DNA from: an uncultured Clostridium sp.
GTDB lineage: Bacteria; Bacillota; Clostridia; Lachnospirales; Lachnospiraceae
DNA length: 64,000 bases
Assembly (NCBI GenBank): GCA_900542035.1
Contig: UQMJ01000001.1
Coordinates: 124,001-188,000 of the forward strand
Reading direction: 5' to 3'
Position 1 is the first letter of the stretch. Every line of letters starts with the position of its first letter. A program made the position numbers and the translations under genes. Below are positions 25,295-33,149 of the stretch, in pieces. The notes under the pieces were generated by a model, which was given only the letters and a program-made list of their open reading frames with translations, made no database searches and was not told the origin of the DNA.

Positions 25295-28200
25295 AGCCGT
25301 TAAAACTGACAATCAAAGGATTAAACAGTTTTGCAGAAGCCCAGACCATCGACTTTGAAGAACTGTCTTCCAAAGGGATTTTTGGGATTTTCGGCCCGAC
25401 AGGAAGCGGGAAATCCACGATTTTAGACGGAATTACCCTGGCGCTGTACGGAGACCTGGCACGCAAAAGCAACGGATTTGTAAACTCCAAAGAAGAAGTC
25501 CGTCAGGCAAACATTTCGCTGGTCTTTCAGATTTCCGGCCCAAATCCCAGGATCTTCCAGGTGGATCGCACGTTTGTAAAAAATAAAGACGCGTCCAGGA
25601 AACCCGTTTCCAAAAGCGTGTTAAAGGAGATTCAAAACGGTCGGATAGAGATTTTAGAAGAAGGAACGTCAGCCGTAAACGAAGCCTGCGAAAGGCTGAT
25701 AGGATTAAAAAAAGAGGATTTCCTGCGAACGGTCGTACTTCCGCAAGGAAAATTTTCTGAGTTTTTAATGCTTGCTGGAAAAGAGCGGAACGAGATGCTG
25801 GAACGTTTGTTTCATCTGGAAGAATACGGAGAACAGCTGTCAGAACGAATTGGGGAAGAAAAAAAGGTTCTCAGCCATGAAATGGAGAATTTACGGGGGC
25901 GTCTGTCTGGATATGAAGAGATTTCCAGAGAAATTCTGGAGGAGAGAAGGAACAACAGGACAAAGTGGGAGCAGGAATACCAGGCGTTATCAGAAAACGC
26001 AGAACAGCTGAAACAGGCGCTGGAAGAAAAGCAGGCGCTTAGGAAGCTTTTAGAAGAACAGTCCCTTTACGAACGCCGGCTCAGCAAACTTCTGGCAGGA
26101 GAAAGCCAGGTTTCGGACTGGGAAAACAAACTGGCGCTGTCAGAAGAAATACAATCCGTAAAACCGGCAAAAGAGCTTTGCAGGCAGAAAGAACAGGAAC
26201 TTGGGAGAGCCCTTTCTGCCCTTGCATCCAGAAAGAAGGAAGTCAGCCTGGCGGCAGCAAAGAAAGAATCGGCTGAAAACAGTTTAAAGAACGCAAAACA
26301 GGAGGAAGCCAGAATACCGGAACTTCTGGACAGAAAGCAGAAAGCAGAACTGGCGCTTCCAAAGAATCTGGAACTGGATCGGCTCTGGCAGGAACAAAAT
26401 CAGCGAAACGGACAGATCCAGGAGCTGGCTCAGGAACTGTCAGAGATCAGGCAGAGGGAAGTTTTCTGTCTGGAGCAGAAAAACAGAGCGGCTAAAAGAC
26501 AGAACGATCTTCAGAACAGACTGGAAGAAAATCGGGTGTCTGCCAGTCTGCGAAAGAACGTCCAGGAGGGAGCGCTGGCAGAGCGGGAACTTAAGAAAAA
26601 TGACCAGGAGCAAAAAAAGACAGAGGATTTGCGGGCGGCCCTGCTTGAACAAACAGAGGGACTGGAACAGGAATGGAACCGGAAGAAAAAGCAGGAGGAA
26701 CGTCTGACAGAAGCAATTGCCCAATGCCGGAAAGATGAGCAGGAACGGATCATAAAGGCGTTCCAAAGCGCGCTGAAAGAAGGCGAGCCATGTCCGGTCT
26801 GCGGATCCATCTGCAAAGATTTGTCCGGTATGTTCCAGGAAGGCGAAAACACGGATGCCAAAGCGAAAGATTCCTCCCGTCGGATAGAACAGTTTGAACA
26901 GGAAAAAGAACGATTACAGAAGGAAGTTTCCCAGATTCAGCTGAAATGGTCGGCGGGAAAGGCAAAGCTGGAGACAGAGGAAGACCGTCAAAGAGAACTT
27001 TCCCATAAGAGAAGAGAGTGGATCCTCCGGCTGAAGCAGCTGTCAGAAGAAACTAAAGGGGAACCAAGATTTTCCGGCCTGACGTTTGAAACCATGCAGA
27101 AACAGGCAGAAGATATGGATCAGCAGTCGGAAAGCCTTCGCACAGAACTGGAATATGCAGAAAGGGAAATGAGAAGCGTACAGGAAGAACTGGAAGCAAT
27201 CAGCCGCAAAACAATGGAGCTAGAACTTTCTAAAGCCAGATTTGAGACCAGACAGGCAGAGACAGAAGCGGCTATGCTCCGGCTTCAGGCAGAGATTGTG
27301 CAGCTGATTGGGCAGGAGAAAGGAAGTCAGAAAGAACTGGATAAAATTTCAGAAGAAATTGAAACCATCCAGAAAGCCGGACAACAGGCAGAGGCAGAGT
27401 TTGAAAGCAGAAGGCAGGCGGAAGCAAACGCAAAAGAAGCCGTAAAAGTGGCAGAAGCAGGGGCCGCTTATGCAAAAACGGCTTGGGAAGAGGCAGAAAG
27501 CCGGCTTCTTCAAGGAATTTCCAATTGTCCCAGATTGAAAAAACAACTTGCAGGAACAGACCATTACATGGAAGCGGTTTTGGAAAATTGGGAACTGGAA
27601 CCAGACAAGGCAGAACAGCTGCAAGAGAAAATCCGCAGATACAGAGAGGAAATGGCAGCCCTTTCCGGCCAGATTGAAGAAAAAAAGAAGCAGATACAGG
27701 GCCAGACTTTGGACGAGACAGAGTGGCAGACCTTAACCGCGGCAGTTCAGCAAATGGAACGGGATTTGGAAGAAAAGCGGACGGAAGGGATACGGCTTTT
27801 GGACAGCGTGGCCCAGGGTCAGATCCGATTAAAAGAAAAAGAAAACCTGCTTCGGGAATATGAGAAAAAAGAGCACCGCCAGGCGCTGGTTTCACAGCTG
27901 GAAGGCCTGATAAAAGGAAAGCGGTTTGTGGAATATGCGGCAAAGGAAAAACTCCAGTACGTTTCCAGGGAGGCGTCGGAACTCCTTTATCAGCTTTCCT
28001 GCGGAACCTATGAACTAGAGTGCGGTGAGCAGGGATATTTCCAGATTGTGGACTTTAAAAACGGCGGGATCCGGAGGGCAGTCAATACGCTGTCCGGAGG
28101 AGAAGTGTTTCTGGCGTCCCTTTCCCTGGCCCTGGCTCTTTCCGCCCAGATCCAGTTAAGCAGCCATGCCTCCCTGGAACTGTTTTTCCTGGACGAGGGA

Positions 28201-28392
28201 TTCGGCACCTTAGACGACAATTTACTGGACGTGGTAATGGAAGCCCTGGAGAATCTGCACAGCTTAAGCAGCAGAGCCATTGGCCTGATTACCCATGTAG
28301 AACGGATCCAGAACCAGATGCCGGTAAAACTTCTGGTAAAACCTGCGGAAAGCGGAGGAAAGGGAAGCAGGACAAAACTGGTGTATTCCTAG
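25291..28392 (+). CDS. sbcC: Exonuclease SbcCD subunit C (Rad50-like SMC ATPase)
   Basis: SbcC supplies the ATPase and the long coiled-coil tether of SbcCD. Walker A is near the N-terminus (GPTGSGKSTIL). The central 600 residues are coiled coil, rich in Glu, Lys and Gln, and are interrupted by the zinc hook CPVC at residues 501-504. The C-terminal lobe has the ABC signature NTLSGGEVFLASLSLAL and Walker B LFFLDEGFGTLD. The length of 1033 residues is normal. Translation starts at a GTG after AAGGAGG. The gene ends stop-to-stop with the convergent AraC gene, with a shared CTAG. Confidence 0.96.
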   Translation: MKPLKLTIKGLNSFAEAQTIDFEELSSKGIFGIFGPTGSGKSTILDGITLALYGDLARKSNGFVNSKEEVRQANISLVFQISGPNPRIFQVDRTFVKNKDASRKPVSKSVLKEIQNGRIEILEEGTSAVNEACERLIGLKKEDFLRTVVLPQGKFSEFLMLAGKERNEMLERLFHLEEYGEQLSERIGEEKKVLSHEMENLRGRLSGYEEISREILEERRNNRTKWEQEYQALSENAEQLKQALEEKQALRKLLEEQSLYERRLSKLLAGESQVSDWENKLALSEEIQSVKPAKELCRQKEQELGRALSALASRKKEVSLAAAKKESAENSLKNAKQEEARIPELLDRKQKAELALPKNLELDRLWQEQNQRNGQIQELAQELSEIRQREVFCLEQKNRAAKRQNDLQNRLEENRVSASLRKNVQEGALAERELKKNDQEQKKTEDLRAALLEQTEGLEQEWNRKKKQEERLTEAIAQCRKDEQERIIKAFQSALKEGEPCPVCGSICKDLSGMFQEGENTDAKAKDSSRRIEQFEQEKERLQKEVSQIQLKWSAGKAKLETEEDRQRELSHKRREWILRLKQLSEETKGEPRFSGLTFETMQKQAEDMDQQSESLRTELEYAEREMRSVQEELEAISRKTMELELSKARFETRQAETEAAMLRLQAEIVQLIGQEKGSQKELDKISEEIETIQKAGQQAEAEFESRRQAEANAKEAVKVAEAGAAYAKTAWEEAESRLLQGISNCPRLKKQLAGTDHYMEAVLENWELEPDKAEQLQEKIRRYREEMAALSGQIEEKKKQIQGQTLDETEWQTLTAAVQQMERDLEEKRTEGIRLLDSVAQGQIRLKEKENLLREYEKKEHRQALVSQLEGLIKGKRFVEYAAKEKLQYVSREASELLYQLSCGTYELECGEQGYFQIVDFKNGGIRRAVNTLSGGEVFLASLSLALALSAQIQLSSHASLELFFLDEGFGTLDDNLLDVVMEALENLHSLSSRAIGLITHVERIQNQMPVKLLVKPAESGGKGSRTKLVYS

Positions 28393-29234
28393 GGGCGCGC
28401 GGCGCTGTTTTTCTGCTGGACCTTTCGCCGGTATTCCCCAGGCGTCATATGGCAGCTTTTCCGGAAACTCTGGGAAAAATAGCTTTGGGAAGCAAAACCA
28501 GAAAGCTGTGCTACTTCGGCGATGCTGTGATCGGTGGTTTCCAGCAGTTCTTTGCTGACCTGGAGCCGCCGTTCGTTAAGGTAGCTGATGGGAGACAGGC
28601 CGTAAGCCTTGGTAAAGGCGTGAACAAAATAATATTTATTCAGATGGGCCAGGGAAGCCAGGGAGTCTAACGTAATGGTATCCTGGTAGTTGGAGTCAAT
28701 GTGCCGTTTGATGCGGGCGCATATCCGGTTGGAGCGTTCCGATACCATGACGTCAAAAGCCGAATGGGTAATCCTCTTTAGATGGATGGTCAGGATGTTC
28801 AGCATCGAAATACAGATTTCCTGATATCCATCTGCCTGATGCTCCATTTCAGAAAGCATGGAATTAAAGTAAAAAAGAAGATTGTCCTTGACCTTGGCAC
28901 AGTTAAAAATGCTGTATTCTTTTTCTTTCTGGAAGGAGAAGTTCAGGCCTTCCACACCGATGGTAATATAACTCAGAGGCTGCCTGGGATCGGAGCATTC
29001 CGTATGGGCCGTGTTGGGGTTGACGATAATCAGGTCGTCTTTTTCAATAGGAATAGACTGGTCTTCCACAAGAAGGCGGCCGCATCCGGACTTTACATAG
29101 AACAGCTCTGTAAAATGATGGGAATGCATAAAACTTGGCCAGTCGCCTTCGTCGTTGGCAACGGTTACGTAAAGAAGACGGATGGAATGGACTGCATCCG
29201 GATCCAGGTTTAAAGGATATTTTAAACTGCTCAT
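28389..29234 (-). CDS. AraC family transcriptional regulator
   Basis: This is a 281-residue regulator. The N-terminal half is a cupin-like sensing domain (HSHHFTELFYVKSGCGRLLV, then a PNTAHTE segment). The C-terminal 100 residues contain two helix-turn-helix motifs, with TLDSLASLAHLNKYYFVHAF and the AraC signature SIAEVAQLSGFASQSYFSQS. It is read away from the carbohydrate ABC/GH112 operon across a 343-base gap. That arrangement is typical of a local activator responding to the imported sugar. A GAGGA site precedes the ATG at 29234. It shares its last bases with the sbcC stop on the other strand. Confidence 0.9.
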   Translation of the reverse strand: MSSLKYPLNLDPDAVHSIRLLYVTVANDEGDWPSFMHSHHFTELFYVKSGCGRLLVEDQSIPIEKDDLIIVNPNTAHTECSDPRQPLSYITIGVEGLNFSFQKEKEYSIFNCAKVKDNLLFYFNSMLSEMEHQADGYQEICISMLNILTIHLKRITHSAFDVMVSERSNRICARIKRHIDSNYQDTITLDSLASLAHLNKYYFVHAFTKAYGLSPISYLNERRLQVSKELLETTDHSIAEVAQLSGFASQSYFSQSFRKSCHMTPGEYRRKVQQKNSAARP

Positions 29235-29577
29235 AAGGATTCCTCGCTTTAGATTTAGAAATATTGTCCCGCTAAAACAGACGGTTTTGACTGATATGGC
29301 AAAGTGTTAAAGAATGAAATTTTTATAAAAAATCATATGTGTAGAAAATGTACAAAAAAACAACAGGGACAGAAAGGCGGTTTGATAGAAGTCGACAAAA
29401 ATAGAAAAATTGCAGAAAAAGCAAATTTCTGTTTTGTATAATACCATAAAAACTAAAAAAAGACAAGAATTATAAAAAACTGAGCAAAATAAGCGTTGAA
29501 AAAAGACGCTTAAAAGGGTAATGTTAGTATAAGAGTTCAAGAAATCTCTGATTTTAGAAAAAGGAGGAGTTTGTATT
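29235..29577. other. AT-rich divergent regulatory region between AraC gene and sugar operon
   Basis: No coding signal is seen. On the + strand there is a perfect TATAAT at 29437-29442 (the nearest -35, TTGCAG, is 21 bases away), a weaker TTGACT-N17-AAGAAT at 29287-29315, and a 7-bp inverted repeat at 29490-29512. No convincing - strand promoter for the AraC gene was found. Confidence 0.6.
29490..29512. promoter_or_regulatory. Perfect inverted repeat, candidate operator upstream of the sugar-binding protein gene
   Basis: TAAGCGT and ACGCTTA face each other across 9 bases, 65 bases before the start codon. It could be a regulator site or an RNA hairpin in the leader. A CcpA site is possible, but the spacing is not that of a cre consensus. 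Confidence 0.5.
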
Positions 29578-30987
29578 ATGAAAACCAAGAAAGTATTAAG
29601 TCTTACTCTGGCAGCAGTGATGGCAGCCAGCCTTACTGCCTGCGGCGGCGGCAGCACAGAAGCTGATACCACTGCAGCATCCCAGACCGAAGCAGCTACT
29701 ACAGCAGCAGAGGAAAAAGCAACAGAAGGGGAAGAGAGCAAAGAGACCGAGGCAGCAGCAGGCGGTTCCATTACCGTAGCGGCAGTAGAGACCGCATATG
29801 GCAAGCCAATGTGGGAGTCTGTAGCCAAGGCATTTACAGAGGAGACCGGTATTGAGGTAAATCTGATTGTAGATAAGAAGCTGGAAGACATCATTACCCC
29901 AGATATGAAGGCAGGAAACTATCCGGACGTTATTATGCGTGCAGTAGGTTCTGAGCAGGCTCTGACCGAGACCTTCGTAAAGGACAACAACGTAGTAGAA
30001 CTGACCGATGTATTAGAGATGACCGTTCCTGGCGAAGAAGCAAAGGTTGGCGATAAGATTCTTCCTGGATTTACCGAAAACTCCATTACCAATCCATATG
30101 GAGACGGCAAGACTTATCTGATGCCAATGTTCTACGGCCCATGCGGACTGTTCTACAACGCAAACCTGTTTGAGACCAAGGGCTGGGAAGTTCCTGAGAC
30201 CTGGGATCAGATGTGGGAGTTAGGCGACAAGGCAAAGGCAGAAGGCATTGCCCTGTTTACTTATCCGACTACCGGCTATTTTGACGCATTCTTCTATGCA
30301 CTGCTTCATGAGAGCATGGGCAATGAGAAATTCCAGGAAGCACTTCGTTACGGCGAGGGAATCTGGGATACTCCGGAAGCACAGCAGGCATTTGATATTG
30401 TAGCAAAACTGGCTACTTATACAGAGAGCACCACTCCTGCAAATGCAAACGACAACGACTTCCAGAAGAACCAGCAGTTAATTCTGGACAACAAAGCGCT
30501 GTTTATGCCAAACGGCAACTGGGTAATCGGCGAGATGGCAGAGGCTCCTCGTGCAGAAGGCTTTGAATGGGGCTTTACCGCACTTCCGGCAATTACCGAA
30601 GGCGGCGAAAGAGCTTCTTACACCTTCTTTGAGCAGATCTGGATGCCAAAGGGCGCTGTAAACCAGGATGCAGGCAAGCAGTTCATCGCATTTATGTATT
30701 CTGACAAGGCAGCAGAGATCTTCGCAAAGGAAGGCGGAGCAGTACAGCCAATCGAAGGTATGTCTGCAAAACTGGAAGGCGACGCAGCAATTTACTACAG
30801 CATTTATGATACCGGCGCAGTAGCTGTTATGGATGCATTTGCAACTACAGAACCTGTTGAAGGAATTACCATTCGCAGCACCTTCTTTGATCCGGTAAAC
30901 GCTTTGGTAACTGGCGATAAGACACAGGAAGAGTGGGTTGAGCAGATTAAGAAAGACAGCGAGACTCTGAGAGCAAACCTGAAATAA
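29578..30987 (+). CDS. Carbohydrate ABC transporter substrate-binding lipoprotein
   Basis: This surface lipoprotein captures an oligosaccharide for the two permeases downstream. The signal peptide ends in the lipobox LTAC with Cys22. A linker of about 40 residues rich in Thr, Glu and Ala tethers it away from the membrane. The mature domain resembles the extracellular solute-binding protein family 1 (MalE-like), with TVAAVETAYGKPMWE, FTEETGIEVNLI, and a PNGNWVIGEM hinge segment. A strong AAGGAGG precedes the ATG. A perfect-stem terminator follows the gene, which should leave it expressed above the permeases. The gene is rich in codons such as GCA and AAG, suggesting high expression. Confidence 0.92.
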   Translation: MKTKKVLSLTLAAVMAASLTACGGGSTEADTTAASQTEAATTAAEEKATEGEESKETEAAAGGSITVAAVETAYGKPMWESVAKAFTEETGIEVNLIVDKKLEDIITPDMKAGNYPDVIMRAVGSEQALTETFVKDNNVVELTDVLEMTVPGEEAKVGDKILPGFTENSITNPYGDGKTYLMPMFYGPCGLFYNANLFETKGWEVPETWDQMWELGDKAKAEGIALFTYPTTGYFDAFFYALLHESMGNEKFQEALRYGEGIWDTPEAQQAFDIVAKLATYTESTTPANANDNDFQKNQQLILDNKALFMPNGNWVIGEMAEAPRAEGFEWGFTALPAITEGGERASYTFFEQIWMPKGAVNQDAGKQFIAFMYSDKAAEIFAKEGGAVQPIEGMSAKLEGDAAIYYSIYDTGAVAVMDAFATTEPVEGITIRSTFFDPVNALVTGDKTQEEWVEQIKKDSETLRANLK

Positions 30988-31026
30988 AAATAACAGTCTG
31001 ACCTGCGGATAATCTTACAGGCAGGA

Positions 31027-31070
31027 AAAGGCAGCCGGTAACAGAAAACCAGATACCGGCTGCTTTTTCT
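31027..31070 (+). terminator. Intra-operon terminator between binding protein and permease genes
   Basis: GCAGCCGGTA pairs perfectly with TACCGGCTGC over a 13-base loop. A-rich bases precede it and TTTTT follows. It is probably a partial terminator, because the permeases lack another obvious promoter. Confidence 0.85.
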
Positions 31071-31114
31071 CTGAAAATGGGAGAAGACGCTTTCGGAAGA
31101 ATGGAGATGAGCAG

Positions 31115-32017
31115 ATGCGGAATAGAGGGAAAGGACAGGGCAGGTTTGTATTTTTCTGTCTGGCTCCTGCAGCCATATTGTTTATTATTTTTATGATCAT
31201 TCCATCATTTGACGTATTCCGGATGTCCCTGTATAAATGGGGCGGATATACGGCAGAAAAACAGTTTGTTGGATTGAAAAACTTTAAAACCCTGTTTCAA
31301 AGCGATAAGTTTTACCAGTCATTTCAGAATACAATACTGCTGATTGTAGTGGTTACGATCGTAACGTTTTCCATGGCGCTGATTTTTGCGGCAATTCTCA
31401 GCAGAGAGAAAATTAAAGGACAGAACTTTTTCAGAATCGTATTCTACATCCCGAATATCTTGTCCGTTGTAGTTATCAGCGCGATTTTCTCTGCAATTTA
31501 CGATCCAAGCCAGGGACTTTTGAACTCAATTTTAAACCTGTTCAGAGGGCCGGCAGGAGCGGAAGATCCGATTCTGTGGCTGGGCAGCCGGAAGCTGGTT
31601 ATCTACAGTATTGCCATAGCCATGGTGTGGCAGGCAATCGGCTATTACATGGTTATGTATATGGCAAGTATGGCCAATGTGCCGGAAAGTCTGTATGAAT
31701 CTGCCAGTCTGGAAGGCGCTGGAAGAATTACCCAGTTCTTTTCCATTACCCTTCCGTTAATCTGGACTAACATCAGAACTACGCTGACGTTCTTTATTAT
31801 CAGTACCATCAACATGAGTTTTCTGTTCGTAAAAGCCATGACCAATGGCAATCCGGACGGTGCATCCCATGTATTCTTAAGTTATATGTATCAGGAAGCT
31901 TATACCAACTCTTCTTATGGATATGGTATGGCCATTGGTACCGTTGTATTTCTCTTCTCCTTTATTCTGGCCGGTATTCTCAATGCGGTCACTAAGCGAG
32001 AAGAAGTTGAATTTTAA
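31115..32017 (+). CDS. Carbohydrate ABC transporter permease (MalF/UgpA type)
   Basis: This is one of two membrane subunits of a CUT1 sugar importer. The 300-residue protein has six hydrophobic segments. The EAA loop that contacts the ATPase is at ESASLEGAGRITQFFSITLP (EAA consensus: ESA..(D/E)GA). It follows the binding-protein gene after a terminator hairpin and precedes the second permease by 14 bases. No ATPase gene is present in the operon, so a shared MsmX/UgpC-like ATPase encoded elsewhere must power it. Confidence 0.93.
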   Translation: MRNRGKGQGRFVFFCLAPAAILFIIFMIIPSFDVFRMSLYKWGGYTAEKQFVGLKNFKTLFQSDKFYQSFQNTILLIVVVTIVTFSMALIFAAILSREKIKGQNFFRIVFYIPNILSVVVISAIFSAIYDPSQGLLNSILNLFRGPAGAEDPILWLGSRKLVIYSIAIAMVWQAIGYYMVMYMASMANVPESLYESASLEGAGRITQFFSITLPLIWTNIRTTLTFFIISTINMSFLFVKAMTNGNPDGASHVFLSYMYQEAYTNSSYGYGMAIGTVVFLFSFILAGILNAVTKREEVEF

Positions 32018-32031
32018 GGGAGGGACGAGAG

Positions 32032-32925
32032 ATGAGCAAAACCCCGAAGGGTGCAATCAAAGAAACATCAAAGTTTGCCAAGGTTCTGATTTATCTGATG
32101 TTATCCTTCCTTGCACTGTTAATCATTGTTCCTGTGGCCTGGGTATTTATGGCCTCAATTAAGGAAAACTCTGAATTTTACAGAAGCCCCTGGGCGCTTC
32201 CAGCCGGATTCTACTTCCAGAACTTTGTGGACGCATGGCAGAAGGCGAGCATGGGCTCCTATATGCTGAATTCCATTATTGTAACAGCCCTGGCAATTAC
32301 GCTTCTGATTGTAATTGCGCTTCCTGCCGCTTATGTACTGGCAAGATTTAAATTCCGCAGTTCCAAATTCTGGAATGTTATGTTTATGGCAGGACTGTTT
32401 ATTAATGTAAACTACATTGTAGTGCCGATCTTTTTAATGCTCAGCAATGGAGATACGTATTTAAGAAAGACCATCGGGCATCCGTTCTTCTTAAATAACC
32501 TGTTCATCCTGGCAGTTGTATATGCAGCAACAGCTCTTCCGTTTACCATTTATCTGCTTTCCGGTTATTTTAAATCTCTTGCAAGAGACTATGAGGAAGC
32601 GGCTTATGTAGATGGAGCCGGTTATTTCAGAACTATGGTTCAGGTAATTCTGCCTATGGCAAAACCAAGCATTGTGACGGTTGTACTCTTTAATTTCCTG
32701 GCATTCTGGAATGAATACATTATTTCCATGACCATGCTGACCAAGCCGGAATTAAAAACCCTTCCGGTGGGCCTGATGAATCTGATGGCGGCCCAGCGTT
32801 CTGCGGTTCAGTACGGCCAGATGTATGCCGGACTGGTAATCGTTATGCTGCCGACTCTGATTTTGTATATGTGCGTCCAGAAGAAGCTGACAGAAGGAAT
32901 GACCCTGGGCGGTTTGAAGGGATAA
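32032..32925 (+). CDS. Carbohydrate ABC transporter permease (MalG/UgpE type)
   Basis: This is the second membrane subunit of the CUT1 importer, 297 residues with six membrane segments. The EAA loop reads EEAAYVDGAGYFRTMVQVILP, the form typical of MalG-like proteins, and the C-terminus KLTEGMTLGGLKG is also typical of the family. AGGGAGGGA precedes the ATG. A gene for a 59-residue membrane protein begins 12 bases after its stop. Confidence 0.93.
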   Translation: MSKTPKGAIKETSKFAKVLIYLMLSFLALLIIVPVAWVFMASIKENSEFYRSPWALPAGFYFQNFVDAWQKASMGSYMLNSIIVTALAITLLIVIALPAAYVLARFKFRSSKFWNVMFMAGLFINVNYIVVPIFLMLSNGDTYLRKTIGHPFFLNNLFILAVVYAATALPFTIYLLSGYFKSLARDYEEAAYVDGAGYFRTMVQVILPMAKPSIVTVVLFNFLAFWNEYIISMTMLTKPELKTLPVGLMNLMAAQRSAVQYGQMYAGLVIVMLPTLILYMCVQKKLTEGMTLGGLKG

Positions 32926-32937
32926 GGAGGAGCAGAA

Positions 32938-33117
32938 ATGAACGAGAGTACAAAGAAGATTCTTACCGGAATTCTGATAGCAATCGTATTTTTCGTATGT
33001 GTGGCCCTGGTCATCGTGGGGCAGCGCAACATTGGTCCAGGCGGGCTGTGCACCATGCTTCTTGGACTGGCAGGACTGATTTTCCTGCTTTGGCTTTATA
33101 ACAGACAGTATAAGTAA
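32938..33117 (+). CDS. 59-residue two-helix membrane microprotein in the sugar operon
   Basis: A clean small gene lies between the second permease and the GH112 gene, with AAGGAGG 8 bases before its ATG. The product has a short charged N-terminus (MNESTKK), a first helix (about residues 8-27), a GQRNIGPGG turn, a second helix (about 34-52) and a basic end (NRQYK). The helix-turn-helix plan and the GQxNxG turn resemble small proteins that databases call DUF6903; this is from memory and unverified. It is likely to sit with the permeases as an accessory subunit, but no function is known. It is too short for many gene finders. Confidence 0.72.
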   Translation: MNESTKKILTGILIAIVFFVCVALVIVGQRNIGPGGLCTMLLGLAGLIFLLWLYNRQYK

Positions 33118-33149
33118 AAAGACATATTTTTTAGGAGGTAATGAATTAG

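Noticed and set aside
27272..27943. 223-residue Pro/Leu-rich open frame on the - strand opposite sbcC
   Set aside because: It mirrors the Glu/Lys/Gln-rich coiled coil of SbcC, which yields Phe/Leu/Pro/Ser-rich antisense reading. It has no independent support.
33141..33149. ATG-AAT-TAG mini ORF just before the GH112 start
   Set aside because: The AGGAGG is only 2 bases from this ATG, too close for good initiation, and well placed (11 bases) for the GH112 ATG. Likely chance.
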